The notes beneath the pieces are model-generated. The model was not told the origin of the DNA, did not search any database, and saw only the letters and a list, made by a program, of their open reading frames with translations. DNA of 64,000 nucleotides, taken from positions 6,576,001 to 6,640,000 of the forward strand of contig JAJNNQ010000029.1 of NCBI GenBank assembly GCA_027886175.1. The letters are read 5' to 3'. Shown here in pieces: positions 58,435 through 64,000 of this stretch (its first letter is position 1; the number at the start of each line of letters is the position of its first letter). This stretch comes from Phylloscopus collybita. Lineage: Eukaryota; Chordata; Aves; Passeriformes; Phylloscopidae. A program made the position numbers and the translations under genes.

Positions 58435-61199
58435 TATGCCTTGTTACTTTTTTAAACATGGCTTGAAATAGTAATAGGAATTCTGGAGAATTTGTCAGGA
58501 AACATTAGTCCTGTCCAGTTTTTGACACTGATGGTACTTGGCAGTATTGTAACTAAGTTCCAAAAATATTGACAAGATGGTTGAACTGGTGTCTGGATAG
58601 CTCTTCAAACGGAATCTCAACCTTTCTGCAAAGTGTGTTGAGTGGGAATTTTACTTAAAAGCATATTTCTTTTTTGCTGTGTGAATGGTTTCTGACTGTG
58701 TGTGTAGTTGCCAAAATAAATTCCTCTGGAAAGAGGAAGATCATCCTTCCTATGCAGACGAACAGTTAACATTTGGTTGGCAAAATGAAGTGAAGGGTTT
58801 ACTAATGCCAGGAAAGTGTGTTGAGTGAAATACAGGAAATTTTACAGTATATCCACTTCTCTGACAATACAAAGATCTTGTCAGTGGGTTTTGGTCTAGC
58901 TTAAAGGGTTTTTTGGGTGTGTTTTCTTGTTTGCTGAATTACTTAGGCGGGGCTTTTCTTAGAGAATTTTTAATTTGTTGGGCCTTGATCTGCGACACTT
59001 CACTGCCTTCCAAGGAAGCATTTCATTCATCTTTTATTGATCTTCACCGTCTTAAATCAGACTCAATACCAAACTCTTTTTGAAAGGAACAAGTTTGTGG
59101 ATAATCAGCTCTGTGATTACAACACAGAGTGTTTATGCACACATTCCTTTCTTCCTATCAAGTCACACCAGCAGTCAGCACTGAAGCCTAGGCTCTGGCT
59201 GGATAAAAATATTTCTTCAGCTCTTCGGCTGCACAAAAGCAGATTTTAGCAGTACTTAAATATCCAGATGCATCCACTTTTTGGTTTCACTTAAATATTC
59301 CTCTATTCGTATTGAAGGATAAACAATTTCCAAAAGAAAGTAGTGTTACTAAAAGTAACTAATACTTCATAATGTGCGGACAAATCAGGTTAGACAATTC
59401 CAACATTCTTCACTTGTGAGAATTACAGATTTTAGGAGACATGTTCCCATTTCTCACATTCTGGCTCTAGATATGAAACATATCAAAACTACACCAAAGA
59501 GACTGCAATTTATATTCATGATATAGGACTATATATATTTTTCACTCATGAGTGGTGTAGTCATATGTAGTGGCTAATGAGAGAACCCCTACTGAGAGCA
59601 GATAAATTTCAAACCTTCTGAATAATTATGAGACATTTTATTTTATTTATAAACCTCCTTCATTTGAAACTGTCCCTTGATTTTTAAAGCTGTCTTAGTT
59701 TTGTAAGCACGAATAATGGTGTCAACCAATGCAAAGATTGATGAACTGTCTGTGTAGGGGCTTCTCTTCCTGGTACTGAATGCCAGAGAAACACAGTGAA
59801 AAGTTAAAAACAGAATTGTAATGGAAAGGAGAGGACAGAGAGGGATGAAAGATGACCTAGAAGGAATGAGGGAGCTAACATCTGTACTGCATTTTACTGA
59901 TGATAATCTTTGCACAGTTTATGACACAGAGGCAGTGGGAAGAGTGAGGTAATCATTTTACTTGCCTGTCAACTGCAGAAAGTATTTCAAATTGCAGGGT
60001 GAAATTCTGGCTTCATTGAAGTGAGAGACAAAGCTCCTGTTGATTTAAATGAAGGCCAGAATTTCTATGGATTCCCAGAGAGGGGCAGACGGGCAGAGTG
60101 ACAGCTGTGCCATCTACATGACTGCGTCAGTCTTCATCAGGATCTTAAAAGCTTTCCTTTGGCTCAGTTTCCAGAAATCTATGAGACATTGGATAACACA
60201 GATCCTTTCTCAAACAAGCTAAATTTAAAAAGTACAATCTTAGAGAATCTGACCCTAGTTTGGAAAATCTGTGCACAATAAAAGGCATCCTTACAAGCTA
60301 ATGCATAGTTCTATACATACTTTAAATAATATTTCTGATTTTTTTTCCTTTTCCCTTGCCTTTAGCTTTAATCTATACAAAAACGGCCTCAGAACATGTA
60401 TCGTCAGTTATAGTTGTCAAACTAGAGATAGACCTCCTATCATGACTGCAAGAAATTTACATCTCAGAGACAAAAAGAATGTGGCAAAATATCTGAGGCT
60501 GTAGAGGTATGAATTTCACTGAACAAGCTTTTCTTCTGATTGACAAGTAATACATGGACATACAGGGTGAGGAGGATAGACCTGATAGGCTGCAGTGCAA
60601 CACAATTAGAGATGCAAACTTTTTGCAGGGGTTTTTAATAAATGGGGGATCATGGTAAGTGAAAAATTACATTCAAAAGAGGAAAAATGCCTTACCATGA
60701 TATCGAATGTGCAGTAAGAAAGGGAATCTGGAAGAATAAGAGGGACAAGCTATGAAACCGGAAAAACAAACACCCGTAGTCTTCCTATAAGCCCCTATTG
60801 TATTGCAGGGGGGTGTTTATTCACAACTTAAACACTAAACTGGTAATAACACAGAGGAGTGATCATTCAGTATGCTAATTGAGTCACCCAAAGAGAATGT
60901 CTGATAAAGAGCTGCTGGTATGCTCTCCTTATCACCTTCAAAACGTGAAGAGCTCCCTATTTAGTGACACTGACAGCCTACCCTGTACATACCTCTTGCA
61001 GACACTACTATGAAGTAGTGAGGACAGATGGCATGGCAAGAAAATAATTTCAAGTGGATTATAATGAATTTTTGTTCATATAGTGTTACACCTATGCACA
61101 CAATATCTGTACATGTATTTGTATATGTGTATATAAAAAAATTTATAACTACTTAAGTCAGAAGTGACTTCAGTGTATCCACAATATATAGACATACTA

Positions 61200-61242
61200 A
61201 CACACACCTCTGTACACACATACACACCATACACACACACCA
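61200..61242. repeat. CA-rich simple repeat
   Basis: Imperfect CA repeat. Confidence 0.8.
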
Positions 61243-61697
61243 GGGTATCTTGAGCATATGGCAGCTATATTAAAAGTTGTTTTGGTTGAAGTGCATCAAA
61301 AATGTGGAAGAAGCTGATAAGGCCCAATTTTGCTCAGTAGAGAAAATAAAAATCAGATAAAATCTGGGGTTAAATGTTACTTAGTCTAAATGAATTAATT
61401 ATTCATAAATGAATCAACAAAAAGGAAAAACCAGATCAAGATACTTATGGGCTCCTATTTATGACTTGAAAAGATAGTAGTAATATATGGGTGAGACATA
61501 GGAAGTTTAAGTGAATCAAAAACCTGTAAACAGGTGATCTAAGATTCTGCACGATAAAAAATATGCCATGATGTAATTATGCACATTCACATTTCATAAT
61601 CTGTAGAAAATGGAAAAAGCCTTCTGAAGAATCAATCTGAATAACAACAAATTATTTTCATGGTTTCAGACCACTATTATAACCTGACTTATCTTCT

Positions 61698-61741
61698 TGC
61701 TTTCTAGGCTTACCTTCTGTGGAAGGTAAGCCTAGAAAGCA
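61698..61741. repeat. Perfect 20-bp inverted repeat, 4-nt loop
   Basis: Arms 61698-61717 and 61722-61741 are exact reverse complements around the loop TGTG. The left arm contains TTTCTAG (acceptor-like) and the right arm contains AAGGTAAG (donor-like), enclosing an 18-nt interval (61708-61725). The loop is too short for a typical pre-miRNA. Confidence 0.95.
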
Positions 61742-61980
61742 CTCCTTATTTATACCCACGGACAGCACTCTTTGCCTCGGATGCTTGTGCTGCATGTATG
61801 ACCATTCTGTTTTTTGGGGATAGGAGATATTTGCTTAAGGGAAGAAAGCCTTTTAAATGGAATGAATATACACAAACTCTTAGATAGTCATCTATGGGCA
61901 AAGTTACAATATTCCTCTTTTGTGCCAAATATTTATTCACTGTCATCAGCAGTGCCATATAATGACTGCTTAATTGTTAT
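61742..61980. other. Unassigned spacer
   Basis: Nothing recognised. A 70-codon minus-strand frame (61746-61958) shows no family features. Confidence 0.5.
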
Positions 61981-63127
61981 TGTGATTTAACCCTAGTTAA
62001 CCCCTCAGCTAAGACCCAGGCAGCCCTTCCCTCACTCCCCATCCAGCAGGATGGAGGAGAAATCAGTGTGTTGAAAAAAAATACAACTTTAGTAGGTAAA
62101 GCAAAAGCTGTGCACACAACCAAAGCAAAACATGAAATTTAGTCAGTGCTTCCAATGGGCAGACAGGCAATCAGCCATCCTCAGGAAAGCAGGGCTCCAT
62201 CACGCACAGCAGTTACCTTGTCCTGAACGCGAGCTCGTTCCCTGGTGTGCAGGCCCAATTCACACATGGAGCAGAGGAATTTCTGGTTTTTTGTTCTAGT
62301 TGGGACAAAATAGAGAGGTAGGTGGGGACCAACAAAAGGCCGGCTCACCGATCGTCAAAATTTTATATTTCTATATTTTCACAAACAAATATATCAGCAT
62401 TAATTGAATATGAATTACAGCACTTTTTTATTAATTAGTACTCAGATCTCTATTTACTAGCTATATTTCTTGCTTCTTATGCTAATTAGCCCACATATGC
62501 AACCCTTGTCTCCATTTGAGGTTTTGTCCATTTTTAGTAGGTGGTCAATCAGTCAATGGTCGCAATCACCCACTGTCAGATACTGCTCCATTCTGCTGAT
62601 TTCACTCCTAGTGGCTTTTTGCCCAGACAACTCATTCATCTTTGTATTGTCTCGTCCTTTCCTTAAAGCAAAAGATTAGCCAAGCATGCAATGTTTGCCA
62701 CACAGTTTTTTAATCATAACTATCTGGTTATAGCTACTGATTAATAACCAAAAATTTGCAAAGTTAGATTTAAATCTTGAAACTCTCAGATCTTGAGGAG
62801 CTCCATATCAATTACTTAGGAAAACAAACTTCATCATCTGAACATCACCTGCTTACTTCTTCCCCTAAGCTGAACATGAAGCCATATGGTCTGGATACCC
62901 TTTGGTTCCCTAGTATCATCTCTCCCAACTGTGTCCCCTCCTGATTCTTCATGTACCCCGAGCCCACTCGCTGGTGGAGTAAGGATCAGAAAAGTCCTTT
63001 ACACTGTGTAAGTCCTACTCAGCAATAACAAAAATATCCCTGAGTGCTTCTTCAAGCACAAGCCCAGAACACAGCTCCATACTAAGGACTTTGGAGAAAA
63101 TTGCCTACCCCAGCCAAAATCAGAGCA
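61981..63127 (-). mobile_element. Avian ERVL LTR split by a second LTR
   Basis: Same family as 16660-17250. The left part (61981-62218) has TTTAACCC at its start, then a CCATCCAGCAGGATGG palindrome and GCAGGGCTCCATCACGC. The right part (62845-63127) resumes in register with ATGAAGCCATATGGTCTGGA, CCGAGCCCACTCGCTGGTGG and CCCAGCCAAAATCAGAGCA. The sense strand is minus. The two parts together give about 520 bp, close to the 591 bp of the other copy. Confidence 0.75.
62219..62844 (-). mobile_element. LTR nested inside the ERVL LTR
   Basis: 626 bp with TG...CA ends (plus TGTCCTGAAC...CATCTGAACA). Flanking hexamers are TTACCT (62213-62218) and TCACCT (62845-62850), five of six matching. The sense strand is taken as minus because that strand has ATATAAAATTTTGACG (about 62358-62373) upstream of a GC-richer end. 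An AATAAA also lies further upstream on that strand, so the internal layout is unsure. Family not assigned; ERVK-like by TSD length. Confidence 0.6.
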
Positions 63128-64000
63128 AGTGGCTTTTTATCACCACGACATTTCTCTCCCTATTTTTTTCTCTTCATGTAAATCAGTTTATTTGATTGCA
63201 GAAACATCAGTTTGGTTTGCAAAGAAAAAGCTCCAAGATTTTGCTATAAATGTTTTGGGAAAACTAGTAATTAATGTCACCTGAGATAGTTTTCTCAAAA
63301 GTCAAGAGATATTTCAATTTTCATAAATTCAAAGAAGGCATAGAATTTTTCATTTTGATTCTCAAAAAAGAGACAATACCTGCTCTAAAAATTGGTACCT
63401 TGGACTTTTTTCTTCCACTCCTCTAGTCTTTAAATCAGATTTAAATTAAAATGCACAGTTGAAGACCTCAACTCATGTGAATGGAAGACAAAGCAAAGAT
63501 ATGAGAATATCAAGAAGGAGCACCTCTCTACTCCTGCTGTGCAGTTTGAATATTTGATGTTCCATTTCCCTCACACATAATTATTATCTGCTCTTGATTT
63601 AATAATGGCAAAACAGCAGATACTGTTTTTTTTTTATATGAGCATGTGTTGCTTCATTTCTATACCAAAAATATGTGAATGCAGGTGGTAGAGGATTTCA
63701 GTCAATTTTCATGTTGTTAACACAGATGTTATATTTATACTGGTTTGTTTCTTTATGGAACATATTCCAAATCTGAAGTTTTTGATATCTGGTACAGTGA
63801 ACAACACTCTTTCTCTGTCTATTATTAATTATGCCAACTTGGTATCTGCCTAATATTAGGTTCAAAGAGGAACGATTTTCATTATTATTCAATATAATTA
63901 AAATACATATTTTCCCTTTACAATAAAATATTGCAAGGGCAAGCATCACAAATGGCAAACAACTATTCACTTAAAAATAATTGCACCACCTAGATTTGGT
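63128..64000. other. Unassigned sequence at window end
   Basis: AT-rich with no recognised gene. A 90-codon minus-strand frame (63698-63970) has no visible motif. Confidence 0.5.

Larger units (their letters stand above)
58111..61697. other. Unassigned AT-rich sequence
   Basis: 3.6 kb without recognisable genes. It contains an exact 18-bp duplication, a 36-T run and a CA-rich stretch (61200-61242). Confidence 0.55.

Noticed and set aside
61698..61741. Hairpin as a microRNA precursor
   Set aside because: The stem is only 20 bp with a 4-nt loop, too short for normal Drosha and Dicer processing, and no flanking stem extension is seen.

Overview
The window reads as AT-rich vertebrate nuclear DNA from a bird, most likely a passerine. 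The diagnostic signals are many CR1 LINE fragments, with the CR1-type endonuclease and reverse transcriptase and 3' ends closing in ATTCTRTG-type octamer repeats, plus many solo LTRs of avian ERVL-, ERVK- and ERV1-like type. I found no convincing host protein-coding exon, tRNA, rRNA, operon or CRISPR array. The longest open frames all fall inside retroelements or simple repeats, so this is probably an intergenic region or a long intron. Retroelement family calls rest on recognition by eye, and element ends are approximate unless a target-site duplication (TSD) is named.

Layout. 1-5.7 kb: mostly unassigned sequence with one minus-strand solo LTR (604-1273). 5.7-9.9 kb: a long decayed plus-strand CR1, split at 7.82-9.55 kb by an antisense piece of ERVL-like pol. 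9.9-16.7 kb: unassigned, with a short LTR at 13.26 kb. 16.7-22.2 kb: the densest repeat block. It holds an ERVL-type LTR, then one CR1 split into four pieces by three independent minus-strand LTR insertions, then a plus-strand LTR of the same family as one of them.

22.2-29.2 kb: unassigned apart from one CR1 tail. 29.2-32.7 kb: a minus-strand CR1 with a plus-strand CR1 inserted into it, flanked by a 6-bp TSD. 33.2-34.0 kb: a GC-rich solo LTR with a perfect 4-bp TSD. 34.0-43.9 kb: unassigned. 44.0-44.6 kb: an ERVL LTR. 45.9-47.1 kb: two CR1 pieces in opposite orientation. 50.1-50.6 kb: a CR1 tail split by a short LTR. 52.7-54.5 kb: a rearranged CR1. 57.0-58.1 kb: two CR1 tails around a TG/TA microsatellite. 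61.7 kb: a perfect 20-bp inverted repeat that also has splice-site-like signals. 62.0-63.1 kb: an LTR inserted inside another LTR.

Function. Nothing here looks active. All CR1 reverse transcriptases are broken by stops, shifts or changes at the catalytic FADD-like site. The ERVs are solo LTRs or an internal fragment. The main value of the window is as a layered record of insertions whose relative ages can be read from the nesting. I did not find a new gene system. The most unusual signals are the pol fragment inside CR1, the triple LTR nesting, and the 61.7-kb palindrome with an 18-nt microexon-like core.
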